DNA from: Mesorhizobium terrae
Lineage (GTDB): Bacteria > Pseudomonadota > Alphaproteobacteria > Rhizobiales > Rhizobiaceae
Reading direction: 5' to 3'
Assembly (NCBI RefSeq): GCF_008727715.1
Contig: NZ_CP044218.1
Location: 3,675,501 to 3,739,500 of the forward strand
Length of the DNA stretch: 64,000 nucleotides
Below, in pieces: positions 41,641-50,084 of this stretch. Position numbers and translations under genes: made by a program. The notes under the pieces are model-generated. The model had not been told where the DNA came from and searched no databases. It saw only the letters and a list, made by a program, of their open reading frames with translations. Within the stretch, counting starts at the first letter, position 1; every line of letters starts with the position of its first letter.

Positions 41641-43440
41641 CTAACCCTTGTGATGCACATCCTGAAGGCCGTAGACCGGCGTCGGGATGCCGGCTTGGCG
41701 AGCCTTCAATTGCAGCGACAGGAATTGCGAATAATGGCGCGACTGGTGCAGGTTGCCGCCGTGGAACCACAGCGCTTCCTGCTGTGTCGGCTTCCACATG
41801 TTGCGCTGTTCGCCTTCCCACGGGCCTGGGTCCTTGGTGGTGCTGGAGCCTAGACCCCAGCATTTGCCGACCTTGTCGGCCACGTCCTGGCTGATCAGTT
41901 CCGCCGCCCAGCCGTTCATCGAGCCATAGCCTGTGGCATAGACGATGACGTCGGCCGGCAGTTCGGTGCCGTCTTCGAGCAGGACGGAATGGTCCTTGAT
42001 TTCCTTTACCTGGCCGCGTTTCAACTTGATCTCGCCATCGATGATCAGCTGCGAGGCGCCGATGTCGATGTAGTAGCCCGAGCCACGCCGCAGATACTTC
42101 ATGAAGAGGCCGGAGCCGTCGTCGCCCCAATCCAGCATGAACCCCGCCTTTTCCAGGCCTTGGTAGAAGGCCGCGTCTCGTTCCTTCATCTGCTGGTAGA
42201 GCGGGATCTGGAACTCGTGCAGGATCTTGTACGGCACCGAGGCGAAGATCAGGTCGGCCTTGGCGGTGGTGACGCCATTGGCCACCGCCTGTTCGGAATA
42301 GAGCGGGCCGAGCCCGACATCCATCAGCGTATCGGATTTCACGATATGGGTGGTCGAGCGCTGCACCATGGTGACATCGACGCCGTTCTCCCAAAGGGCC
42401 GCGCAGATGTCGTGGGCCGAGTTGTTGGAGCCGATGACGACCGCTTTCTTGCCGGTATATCTGTCGGGGCCCGGGTGCCTTGAGGAATGGTGCTGATCGC
42501 CCTTGAACGTCTCCATGCCCTTGTATTTCGGCAGATTGGCGCGGCCCGACATGCCGGTGGCGAGCACCAGTTGCTTCGGTCTCAGCACGATATCCTTGCC
42601 GTCGCGCCGCACCGTGACAGCCCATTCCTTCTTCTTGTCGTCATAGACGGCGCTTTTGGCCTCGGTGGATGACCAGTAATTCAGCTCCATCACCTTGGTG
42701 TACATTTCCAGCCAGTCGCCGATCTTGTCCTTGGGCGAAAAGACCGGCCAGTTCTTCGGAAAATCGATGTAGGGCAGGTGGTCATACCAGACCGGGTCGT
42801 GCAGGCAGAGCGACTTGTAGCGCTTGCGCCAGGAATCGCCTGGCCGTTCATTGCGCTCCACGATGATGGTGGGCACGCCGAGCTGCCTCAGCCGTGCGCC
42901 CAGCGCGATGCCGCCCTGGCCGCCGCCGATGATGAGGGTGTGTGGCTGCGTGGTGAAGCCGAGTTCGGCCACCTCCTTCTCGCGCTCTTCCTTCCAGCTC
43001 GGCCGGTTCCTGCCTTGACCATGCTTGGCGCCGAGCGGCCGGGTGAAGCCGGCTTTCTCCTCATGTCCCTTCAACTCGGCCATGGTGGTGAGCAAGGTCC
43101 AGATCTTGCCGTCCTTAACCCGGATGTGGCCGTAGCCGCGCGCAGCTTCGGTCTCGAAGGTGATCCAGCCCTCCAGCAGCCCCTCGTTTTCCGCGGCATC
43201 TTCGCCCTCGGCGATCGCGAAATTGGAGGGTTTGATGGCGCCAAGCTGGCTCTTCAGCATCGTCCTGATCTGGTCGCGACCCTCCAGCGTCTTGATGTTC
43301 CAGGTGAAGGCGACGAGATCGCGCCAGTAGCAATCGTCCTGGAAGAAGGAGACTGCTTTTTCGATGTCGCCTGCTGCCAGTGCGGTACCAAAATCAGCCA
43401 GCAACTTGGCGAGCTTTGCGTTGGGCGCCTTGTCGAGCAT
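41641..43440 (-). CDS. NTF2-like/flavin monooxygenase fusion protein
   Basis: A 599-residue protein. Residues 1-130 are an NTF2-like fold (ADFGTALAAGDIEKAVSFFQ, DCYWRDLVAFTWNIKTLEGR). Residues 160-599 are an FMO/Baeyer-Villiger-like flavoenzyme: FAD loop IIGGGQGGIALGARLRQLG (172-177), NADP loop VVIGSNNSAHDI, and ATGYGSMNGW. The family oxidises organic substrates such as carbonyl or amine compounds; this substrate is unknown. ATG after GGGAGGAACCCAC fixes the start. Stands alone. Confidence 0.88.
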   Translation of the reverse strand: MLDKAPNAKLAKLLADFGTALAAGDIEKAVSFFQDDCYWRDLVAFTWNIKTLEGRDQIRTMLKSQLGAIKPSNFAIAEGEDAAENEGLLEGWITFETEAARGYGHIRVKDGKIWTLLTTMAELKGHEEKAGFTRPLGAKHGQGRNRPSWKEEREKEVAELGFTTQPHTLIIGGGQGGIALGARLRQLGVPTIIVERNERPGDSWRKRYKSLCLHDPVWYDHLPYIDFPKNWPVFSPKDKIGDWLEMYTKVMELNYWSSTEAKSAVYDDKKKEWAVTVRRDGKDIVLRPKQLVLATGMSGRANLPKYKGMETFKGDQHHSSRHPGPDRYTGKKAVVIGSNNSAHDICAALWENGVDVTMVQRSTTHIVKSDTLMDVGLGPLYSEQAVANGVTTAKADLIFASVPYKILHEFQIPLYQQMKERDAAFYQGLEKAGFMLDWGDDGSGLFMKYLRRGSGYYIDIGASQLIIDGEIKLKRGQVKEIKDHSVLLEDGTELPADVIVYATGYGSMNGWAAELISQDVADKVGKCWGLGSSTTKDPGPWEGEQRNMWKPTQQEALWFHGGNLHQSRHYSQFLSLQLKARQAGIPTPVYGLQDVHHKG

Positions 43441-43736
43441 GTGGGTTCCTCCCATGGAATCATGATGATCGGTGTGGCTCCGCCGGAGCTGCCGGCTGGT
43501 CGGGAAAGTATCGGCAGAGACGGCGCCATTCGTCACGCCCCACCATAGTTTGGCGCGTTTTCAAGGATTTATCGCGCGTCGCGCCAGACAACGGCGTCCT
43601 CGCGAGAACGTGATGAGGCGCGCCGCAATGCCGCCGCCTCGCTTCGGGACCATGCTCGCACCGATATCTCAACCAGCGTTTAGGGGACGCTCGCAGGGGA
43701 GGTTTCGCAGAAGGGCACAAAACTGGAGCATGTGTC

Positions 43737-45074
43737 ATGAACGCGAAGATTCTTGCGATAAGCCGCCGCGGGAGAGGGGCGGCACTAGCCCTTATTCTTG
43801 CTTTTGGCGGTATGGTCGGCACACCGCTGACGTTGCCCGCCTTTCAGCCGGCGCAGGCGGCCACTGTCTCAATGGCGGTGCGCGAGCGGCTTACTGAATA
43901 CGGCGTCTGGCAAATCTCGCGCCGCTATGGCGAGGTTTGGGTGCCTTCCGTCGCGGTCGCATGGCGGCCATACACGGTGGGGCGTTGGGTGTGGACCGAC
44001 GACGGCTGGTATTGGGAATCCAGCGAGCCTTTCGGCCCTGTCGTCTTCCACTACGGCCGCTGGGCCTATGACGACGATCTGGGTTGGATCTGGATCGCGG
44101 GCGACGAATGGGCGCCGGCTTGGGTGGTCTGGCGCCAGAGCACGGACTATGTCGGCTGGGTGCCGGCACCGCCGCCGGAGGAACGCGTGGTGTTCCGCGA
44201 CGTGTGGTGGTCCTTCGTGCCGGTGGCGGCGATCGGTGCCGTCGAAATCCTGCCGGCGCTGCGCCCTGTCGAAAACAATGTGACCATCGTGCGCAACACC
44301 ACCATCATCGAGCAGCGCGTGGTGGTGAACAACATCTACAACAACTCCACCGTGCAGGTGGAGAACCGGACCGTGCCCATCAACGCCGGGCCGGCGTTGG
44401 CGGCGTTGCCAAGGCCGGTCGTGGCGGCTGTGAGGGCCGCGAACATCGTGCCGCCGGCCAGGGGTTCGTTCGCACCGGGCAAGCTGGATGCGTCGAAGGC
44501 CGGCGAGGTCAAGCGGAGGGCAGCATCACTGCAACCAGGACAGCCTTTGCCTGTACCCGGCAAGCCTGCCACGGCGCCTGCTGGTGTCGCTCCCGTGGCG
44601 CCGAACGCGGCTGTGCCGACGAAACCAAACGGCGCGACTGCCGGCAAACCAGCGGTAACCGCGCAACCGGTGGTGCCGTCGAAACCCTTAGGAAACGCGC
44701 CGGCCGGGGTTGCACAGCTTCCGCTCAGGAAGCCGTTGCCACCTGCAGCACAGGCAAGCTCCGGATCGCCTGCAGCCAAGGCCAACATCGTCAAGAAGAA
44801 GACGGTGCAGCAGTCAGTGCAAGTACACAACCTACCGCACAAGCCGACACCGCCAAGTCCGGCGGTTGCGCAGCGCCACCGCGCGAACGCGGCGGTCGCA
44901 CAAGGCAATGGCCGGCCACCGCACCACGCGGCGGCGAAACCAGTGCCTCAGCACCAGATGGCGCGCGTGAATGCGCCGCACCGGCCACAGGCCGCGCCGC
45001 ATAAGCCGCCGCCGGCAGCGCGCAAGCCGGTGAAATGCGATCCGCACGATCCGCGCTGCAAGCCGCACGGCTGA
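43737..45074 (+). CDS. Secreted DUF6600-like protein
   Basis: A 445-residue protein. Residues 1-43 are a signal peptide (AFQPAQAATVSMAVRERL region). Residues 45-180 carry repeated Trp/Tyr motifs (RPYTVGRWVWTDDGWYWESS, GRWAYDDDLGWIWIAGDEWA), as in DUF6600. The C-terminal half is low-complexity Ala/Pro/Lys-rich and is likely extracytoplasmic and unstructured. Function unknown. No partner genes. About 300 bp before it hold no gene. Confidence 0.7.
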   Translation: MNAKILAISRRGRGAALALILAFGGMVGTPLTLPAFQPAQAATVSMAVRERLTEYGVWQISRRYGEVWVPSVAVAWRPYTVGRWVWTDDGWYWESSEPFGPVVFHYGRWAYDDDLGWIWIAGDEWAPAWVVWRQSTDYVGWVPAPPPEERVVFRDVWWSFVPVAAIGAVEILPALRPVENNVTIVRNTTIIEQRVVVNNIYNNSTVQVENRTVPINAGPALAALPRPVVAAVRAANIVPPARGSFAPGKLDASKAGEVKRRAASLQPGQPLPVPGKPATAPAGVAPVAPNAAVPTKPNGATAGKPAVTAQPVVPSKPLGNAPAGVAQLPLRKPLPPAAQASSGSPAAKANIVKKKTVQQSVQVHNLPHKPTPPSPAVAQRHRANAAVAQGNGRPPHHAAAKPVPQHQMARVNAPHRPQAAPHKPPPAARKPVKCDPHDPRCKPHG

Positions 45075-45205
45075 GCGCTGCTGCGGTCAGGGACTGCCAG
45101 ATGCCTCGCCGCGACCACCTCAGGGCAAGGTCGCGGCGAATGGCGTTGGTTCGGCGAGCACGAAGACGGCGGCTTGGCCGTTGCAAAATCAGTGCGATAT
45201 CCCGG

Positions 45206-45234
45206 TTGACAGCGCTTCGTGCTTGCACCTATTG
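45206..45234 (+). promoter_or_regulatory. Promoter of the ilv operon
   Basis: TTGACA (45206-45211), 17 bp, CTATTG (45229-45234), placing transcription start near 45241, just before the leader peptide. Confidence 0.7.
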
Positions 45235-45243
45235 TCCGCCACC

Positions 45244-45294
45244 ATGAAGACGGCACTCATTCTCGTAGGAAGGCGCGTGGGCAAGGCGGTGTAA
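45244..45294 (+). CDS. ilv leader peptide
   Basis: A 16-residue peptide, MKTALILVGRRVGKAV, with four of the branched-chain codons (L, I, L, V, V, V) in a short stretch and no other role. It sits between the promoter and a terminator hairpin, the normal layout of an attenuator. The ribosome pausing here at low Ile/Leu/Val would favour an antiterminator; an alternative stem GCGCGTGGG/CCCATGCGC spans the stop region. Confidence 0.7.
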   Translation: MKTALILVGRRVGKAV

Positions 45295-45327
45295 CCGCCA
45301 GGCGAAAACCTCCCATGCGCAACACAC

Positions 45328-45350
45328 AGGCTCCCTCGGGGGCCTTTTTT
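45328..45350 (+). terminator. Attenuator terminator before ilvB
   Basis: GGCTCCC and GGGGGCC pair around TC, then TTTTTT. It is 34 bp after the leader-peptide stop and 69 bp before the ilvB start, so it can cut short transcription when branched-chain amino acids are plentiful. Confidence 0.75.
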
Positions 45351-45418
45351 ATTATCCAAACCATGACCAGACGACCAGCAAGAGCTTGAAAAAGCAGGAA
45401 AAAGACGGAACCGAACCC

Positions 45419-47200
45419 ATGAGCAACGGACAAAGCGAGCGGCGTGAGATGACAGGCGCCGAAATGGTTGTGCAGGCGCTGATCGACAATGGCGTCAAGC
45501 ATCTTTTCGGATATCCGGGCGGCGCGGTCCTTCCGATCTATGACGAGCTTTTCCAGCAGGACGCTGTGCAGCACATCCTGGTGCGCCACGAACAGGGCGC
45601 CGGCCACGCGGCGGAAGGCTATGCGCGCTCGACCGGCAAGGCGGGTGTCATGCTGGTCACCTCCGGCCCCGGCGCTACCAATGCGGTGACGCCGCTGCAG
45701 GACGCGCTGATGGATTCGATCCCGCTGGTCTGCCTCACGGGCCAGGTGCCGACCTCGCTCATCGGCTCGGACGCCTTCCAGGAATGCGACACTGTCGGCA
45801 TCACGCGGCCCTGTACCAAGCACAATTGGCTGGTGAAGGACGTCAACGAACTCTCGGCCATCATCCACGAGGCCTTCCATGTCGCTACCACCGGCCGGCC
45901 GGGCCCGGTGGTCGTCGACATTCCGAAGGACGTGCAGTTCGCCAGGGGCATCTATACGCCGCCGCAGACGGCGCCGCGCACCTCCTATCAGCCCAAGGTC
46001 CAGGGCGATCTGGAGAAGATCAAGGCCGCGGTCGAAATGCTGGCTGGCGCAAAGCAGCCGATCATCTATTCGGGCGGCGGCGTCGTCAATTCCGGCCCTG
46101 AGGCCAGCCATTTGCTGCGCGAACTGGTTGACCTGACGGGTTTCCCGATCACTTCGACGCTGATGGGGCTCGGCGCCTATCCGGCGTCGGGCAAGAACTG
46201 GCTCGGCATGCTCGGCATGCACGGCACCTACGAAGCCAATATGGCCATGCATGATTGCGACGTCATGCTGTGCGTCGGTGCCCGTTTCGACGACCGCATC
46301 ACCGGCCGTCTCAACGCGTTCTCGCCGAATTCCAAGAAGATCCACATCGATATCGACCCGTCCTCGATCAACAAGAACGTGCGCGCCGATGTCGGCATTC
46401 TGGGCGATGTCGGCCGGGTGATGGAGGATCTGGTCCGGCTGTGGCGCGCCACTGCCAAGGCCGACAAGAAGGCGCTCTATCCGTGGTGGGAACAGATCGC
46501 CCGCTGGCGGGCGCGGGACTCGCTCGCCTATAAGCCAAGCAACGACGTGATTATGCCGCAATATGCGATCGAGCGTCTCTATGAACTCACCAAGGATCGC
46601 GACACCTACATTACCACCGAGGTCGGCCAGCATCAGATGTGGGCGGCGCAGCACTTCCACTTCGACAAGCCGAACCATTGGATGACTTCGGGCGGCCTCG
46701 GCACGATGGGCTACGGCCTGCCGGCGGCGCTCGGCGTGCAGATCGCCCATCCCGACTCACTGGTCATTGACATCGCCGGCGATGCTTCGGTGCAGATGAC
46801 GATGCAGGAAATGAGCGCGGCGGTGCAATACGAGGCGCCGATCAAGATCTTCATCCTCAACAATCAGTACATGGGCATGGTGCGCCAGTGGCAACAGCTC
46901 CTGCACGGCAACCGGCTGTCGCATTCCTACACCGAAGCGATGCCCGACTTCGTCAAGCTGGCCGAAGCCTATGGTGGCCATGGTATCCGCTGCGAGAAGC
47001 CGGGCGATCTGGACGACGCCATCAAGGAGATGATCTCGGTCAAGAAGCCGGTTCTGTTCGACTGCCGTGTCGCCAATCTCGCCAATTGCTTCCCGATGAT
47101 CCCGTCGGGCAAGGCGCACAACGAGATGCTGCTTCCCGACGAGGCAACGGACGAGGCTGTCGCCAACGCCATCGACGCCAAGGGCAGGGAGCTGGTGTGA
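45419..47200 (+). CDS. ilvB: Acetolactate synthase large subunit
   Basis: A 593-residue ThDP enzyme. Conserved sites include FGYPGGAVLPIYDEL (N-terminal Glu in VRHEQGAGHAAEGYAR), SGPGATNAVTPLQDAL, and the ThDP-Mg loop GDASVQMTMQEM through NNQYMGMVRQWQ. It condenses two pyruvates or pyruvate plus ketobutyrate for Val/Leu/Ile. An in-frame ATG at 45386 is less well placed than MSNGQSE at 45419. It is first in the attenuated operon; ilvN lies downstream. Confidence 0.96.
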   Translation: MSNGQSERREMTGAEMVVQALIDNGVKHLFGYPGGAVLPIYDELFQQDAVQHILVRHEQGAGHAAEGYARSTGKAGVMLVTSGPGATNAVTPLQDALMDSIPLVCLTGQVPTSLIGSDAFQECDTVGITRPCTKHNWLVKDVNELSAIIHEAFHVATTGRPGPVVVDIPKDVQFARGIYTPPQTAPRTSYQPKVQGDLEKIKAAVEMLAGAKQPIIYSGGGVVNSGPEASHLLRELVDLTGFPITSTLMGLGAYPASGKNWLGMLGMHGTYEANMAMHDCDVMLCVGARFDDRITGRLNAFSPNSKKIHIDIDPSSINKNVRADVGILGDVGRVMEDLVRLWRATAKADKKALYPWWEQIARWRARDSLAYKPSNDVIMPQYAIERLYELTKDRDTYITTEVGQHQMWAAQHFHFDKPNHWMTSGGLGTMGYGLPAALGVQIAHPDSLVIDIAGDASVQMTMQEMSAAVQYEAPIKIFILNNQYMGMVRQWQQLLHGNRLSHSYTEAMPDFVKLAEAYGGHGIRCEKPGDLDDAIKEMISVKKPVLFDCRVANLANCFPMIPSGKAHNEMLLPDEATDEAVANAIDAKGRELV

Positions 47201-47273
47201 CGGATAGCGTGGCCTTGCCAGACGCGGCATAATCAACAAGTTAGCGTAAACGCCTGAGATCGAGATTCATCCG

Positions 47274-47849
47274 ATGAATGCACAGCACCTTCAACCCACC
47301 GGCTCCGCCTACTTCATCGCCAAGGAAACGGAAGTACCGGAAAACCACACGCTGTCCGTGCTGGTCGACAACGAACCGGGCGTGCTTGCCCGCGTCATCG
47401 GCCTGTTCTCCGGGCGGGGCTACAACATCGAAAGCCTGACCGTCTCTGAGACCGAGCACGAGAAACACCTGTCGCGCATCACCATCGTGACGCGCGGCAC
47501 GCCGCATGTGCTGGAGCAGATCAAGCACCAGCTCGAGCGCATTGTGCCGGTGCATCGGGTGGTCGACCTGACCGTGCGCTCGACCGAGCTCGGCCAGGAG
47601 CGGCCGCTGGAGCGGGAACTTGCCCTGGTCAAGGTGGCGGGAACGGGCGACAGCCGCGTCGAGGCGCTCAGGCTGGCCGACGCTTTCCGTGCCAGTGTCA
47701 TCGACGCCAACACCGAACATTTCATTTTCGAGATCACCGGCAAGGGCTCGAAGATCGACCAGTTCATCGCCATCATGCGCCCGCTCGGCCTGGTCGAGAT
47801 CTGCCGCACCGGCGTGGCGGCGATGAACCGTGGCCCGCAGGGGATGTAG
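47274..47849 (+). CDS. ilvN: Acetolactate synthase small (regulatory) subunit
   Basis: A 191-residue protein. Residues 25-100 are an ACT domain (NHTLSVLVDNEPGVLARVIG) that binds valine and lowers large-subunit activity; the C-terminal domain (VDLTVRSTELGQERPLEREL ...) activates the enzyme. It lies 73 bp after ilvB in one operon. Confidence 0.95.
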   Translation: MNAQHLQPTGSAYFIAKETEVPENHTLSVLVDNEPGVLARVIGLFSGRGYNIESLTVSETEHEKHLSRITIVTRGTPHVLEQIKHQLERIVPVHRVVDLTVRSTELGQERPLERELALVKVAGTGDSRVEALRLADAFRASVIDANTEHFIFEITGKGSKIDQFIAIMRPLGLVEICRTGVAAMNRGPQGM

Positions 47850-47985
47850 GGCCGCGAAGGATTTCATGTCCGGGGCATTGTCACCGAGACAACAATTTTC
47901 GTGACTTGGACCGGCGGGTGGGTCAACTAGACTGACCTATTTGCCGGTTCTGTATCTGAAAACCGGCCCTATCCGAAAAGCCGCC

Positions 47986-48582
47986 ATGTCCGTCGATACT
48001 TTCCTTGCCCTGCTGGTGTTTGCTTTCGTCACCTCGATCACGCCGGGGCCGAACAATTTCATGCTCCTGGCGTCGGGCGTGAATTTTGGCTTCACGCGCA
48101 CCATCCCCCATATGCTGGGCATCGGTTTCGGCTTCCTGTCGCTGCTTCTGGCGGTCGGTTTCGGCCTCGGCACGGTGCTCACCGCCTTGCCGGCACTGCA
48201 TATGGCCCTCAAGATCGCCGGCGGCGCATATCTGCTCTATCTCGCCTGGAAGATCGCGATGTCGCGTTCGATGGGTGGGCAGGCCAACGGCAAGACGCAG
48301 CCCATGACCTTCCTGGAAGCGACCGCCTTCCAGTGGATCAATCCGAAGGCCTGGGTGATGGCGATGACCGGCATGGCCCTCTACACGGACGCCGACAGGC
48401 CATTCCTGTCCGTGCTCTTGATTTCCATCGCTTTTGCGGTGGTCAACGTGCCATCGGTGTCTTGCTGGGCGGGTTTTGGCATGGCGCTGCGCGGCTTTCT
48501 GTCCGACCCGTCACGGCTCAAATGGTTCAACATTGCCATGGGCGTGCTCCTGGCGCTGACCTTGTGGCCGATGTTGCGCTGA
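47986..48582 (+). CDS. LysE/RhtB family amino-acid exporter
   Basis: A 198-residue protein with six membrane helices. VTSITPGPNNFMLLASGVNF is the LysE signature. ATFQWINPKAWVMAMT matches the family's second conserved region. It exports an amino acid or related compound. ATG at 47986 chosen because the LysE pattern begins there. Follows ilvN at 136 bp in the same direction but with unrelated function. Confidence 0.88.
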   Translation: MSVDTFLALLVFAFVTSITPGPNNFMLLASGVNFGFTRTIPHMLGIGFGFLSLLLAVGFGLGTVLTALPALHMALKIAGGAYLLYLAWKIAMSRSMGGQANGKTQPMTFLEATAFQWINPKAWVMAMTGMALYTDADRPFLSVLLISIAFAVVNVPSVSCWAGFGMALRGFLSDPSRLKWFNIAMGVLLALTLWPMLR

Positions 48583-48773
48583 GAAGCGCTTTTCGACTTC
48601 TCGGCAAGGCATTCCGGCAGGGGGCGCCGTTGTGCAGCGCACATTAAATCTTTGTAATGACGGCGTTTGCCCCTTTTTTGGCGGAGATTTGCGTTATTTT
48701 AGCGAATGACCCGCCGCGCGTGGCCATCGGATGGCGCTTGCGGAGGCGCTGATGGGTCGGATCGAGAGGGCCT

Positions 48774-50078
48774 TTGTCGGATCGCAGGAAAACATTCGCC
48801 GCACTTGGTGGGGCTGTCGCGATCGTGGCCGCAGGTCTCTATCTCTGGCCCGCGGGTGCGGCATGGGTCTGGCAAAAGCTGCCGTTCGGCCAGAAGGAGG
48901 TTGCCGCCCAGGCGGCGACCGATCTGAGCGGAGGCAAGGGCAAGGCAGGCAATCGCGCTGTCACTGTCGCGACAGCGGTCGCCAAGGTCACGGATTTTCC
49001 GGTTCAACGCTACGCTATCGGTTTTCTGGCTTCGCCGGCGGTGGCCAATATCAATGCCCGCGTCGCCAGCCAGGTGATGGCCATCGCCGTCACCGACGGC
49101 CAGATGGTCAAGCAAGGCGATCTGCTGATTTCGCTGGATGATCGCGCGCTGAAGGCGCAGGTCGAGAAGGACAAGGCGACGCTGGCCAAGGATCAAGCGC
49201 TGGCCGCAAGTGCCGATGCCGACCTTGCCCGCGCCCAGAACCTGCTCGCCAAGCAAGCCGGAACGCAACAGAGCTATGATCAGGCGCTGGCGGCCCAGAA
49301 GGCTGCTCACGCTACTGTGGCCGCCGACCAGGCGGCGATCGACGTCGACACCGTGCAACTGAGCTTCACCGCCATCACCGCGCCGATCTCCGGTCGACTC
49401 GGTGCCGTCAGCGTCAGCATCGGCGATCTCGTCACGGCCGGCGGCGCGACTGGTACCGGCGCGACACCATTGGTGACGATCACCGAAATGGATCCGTTGC
49501 GGGTCTCCTTCAATCTGCCGGAAGCTGACCTCAATCTTTTGCAGCAGGCGCTGGCGAAGCCGGGTTCAATCACGGTGACGCTGACCAAGGACGGCGATGC
49601 GAAGCCGATCGGCTCCGGCACGCTTGATTTTGTGAACTCCACGGTGGACACCGCGTCCGGCACCATCACGGCGCGTGCTACGGTGCCCAATGCCGACCTG
49701 AAGCTGTGGCCCGGGCAATATGTGAAGGTCACGGTCGATGCCGGCGCCATGCCGCAGATGGTGTCCGTGCCTACCGTTGCCATCCAGCCCAGCCAGAGCG
49801 GTTCGTTCGTCTATGTGGTCAAGGCCGACAACACTGTCGAGGCACGGCCGGTGGTAGTCGCGCTCACGCATGGTGAAGACAGTGCTATCGCCAGCGGCGT
49901 GAAGGGCGACGAAAAGGTCGTCGTCGATGGCCAGCTCAGCCTGAAGCCGGGTGCGGCGGTGCGCGAGGCAAGCGCCCAGGAAGGCACCGGCAAGACTGGA
50001 AGCGACAAGGGCGGCTCTGGCGACAGCAAGGCGCCGAAGTCGGCGGACAAAGCCACCAAGACCGAAACAGCGGGCTGA
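48774..50078 (+). CDS. RND efflux periplasmic adaptor
   Basis: A 434-residue membrane-fusion protein with a TTG start (MSDRRKTFAALGGAVAI), one N-terminal helix, a biotinyl-lipoyl/coiled-coil hairpin region (KATLAKDQALAASADADLAR) and beta-barrel domains. The last 35 residues are Lys/Ser/Gly-rich. It links the pump at 50085 to an outer-membrane channel not encoded here. It is directly followed by the permease gene (6 bp). Confidence 0.9.
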   Translation: MSDRRKTFAALGGAVAIVAAGLYLWPAGAAWVWQKLPFGQKEVAAQAATDLSGGKGKAGNRAVTVATAVAKVTDFPVQRYAIGFLASPAVANINARVASQVMAIAVTDGQMVKQGDLLISLDDRALKAQVEKDKATLAKDQALAASADADLARAQNLLAKQAGTQQSYDQALAAQKAAHATVAADQAAIDVDTVQLSFTAITAPISGRLGAVSVSIGDLVTAGGATGTGATPLVTITEMDPLRVSFNLPEADLNLLQQALAKPGSITVTLTKDGDAKPIGSGTLDFVNSTVDTASGTITARATVPNADLKLWPGQYVKVTVDAGAMPQMVSVPTVAIQPSQSGSFVYVVKADNTVEARPVVVALTHGEDSAIASGVKGDEKVVVDGQLSLKPGAAVREASAQEGTGKTGSDKGGSGDSKAPKSADKATKTETAG

Positions 50079-50084
50079 CGAGCG

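Noticed and set aside
45257..46750. A 497-codon open frame on the minus strand
   Set aside because: It lies opposite ilvB and the attenuator; no ribosome site or family features.
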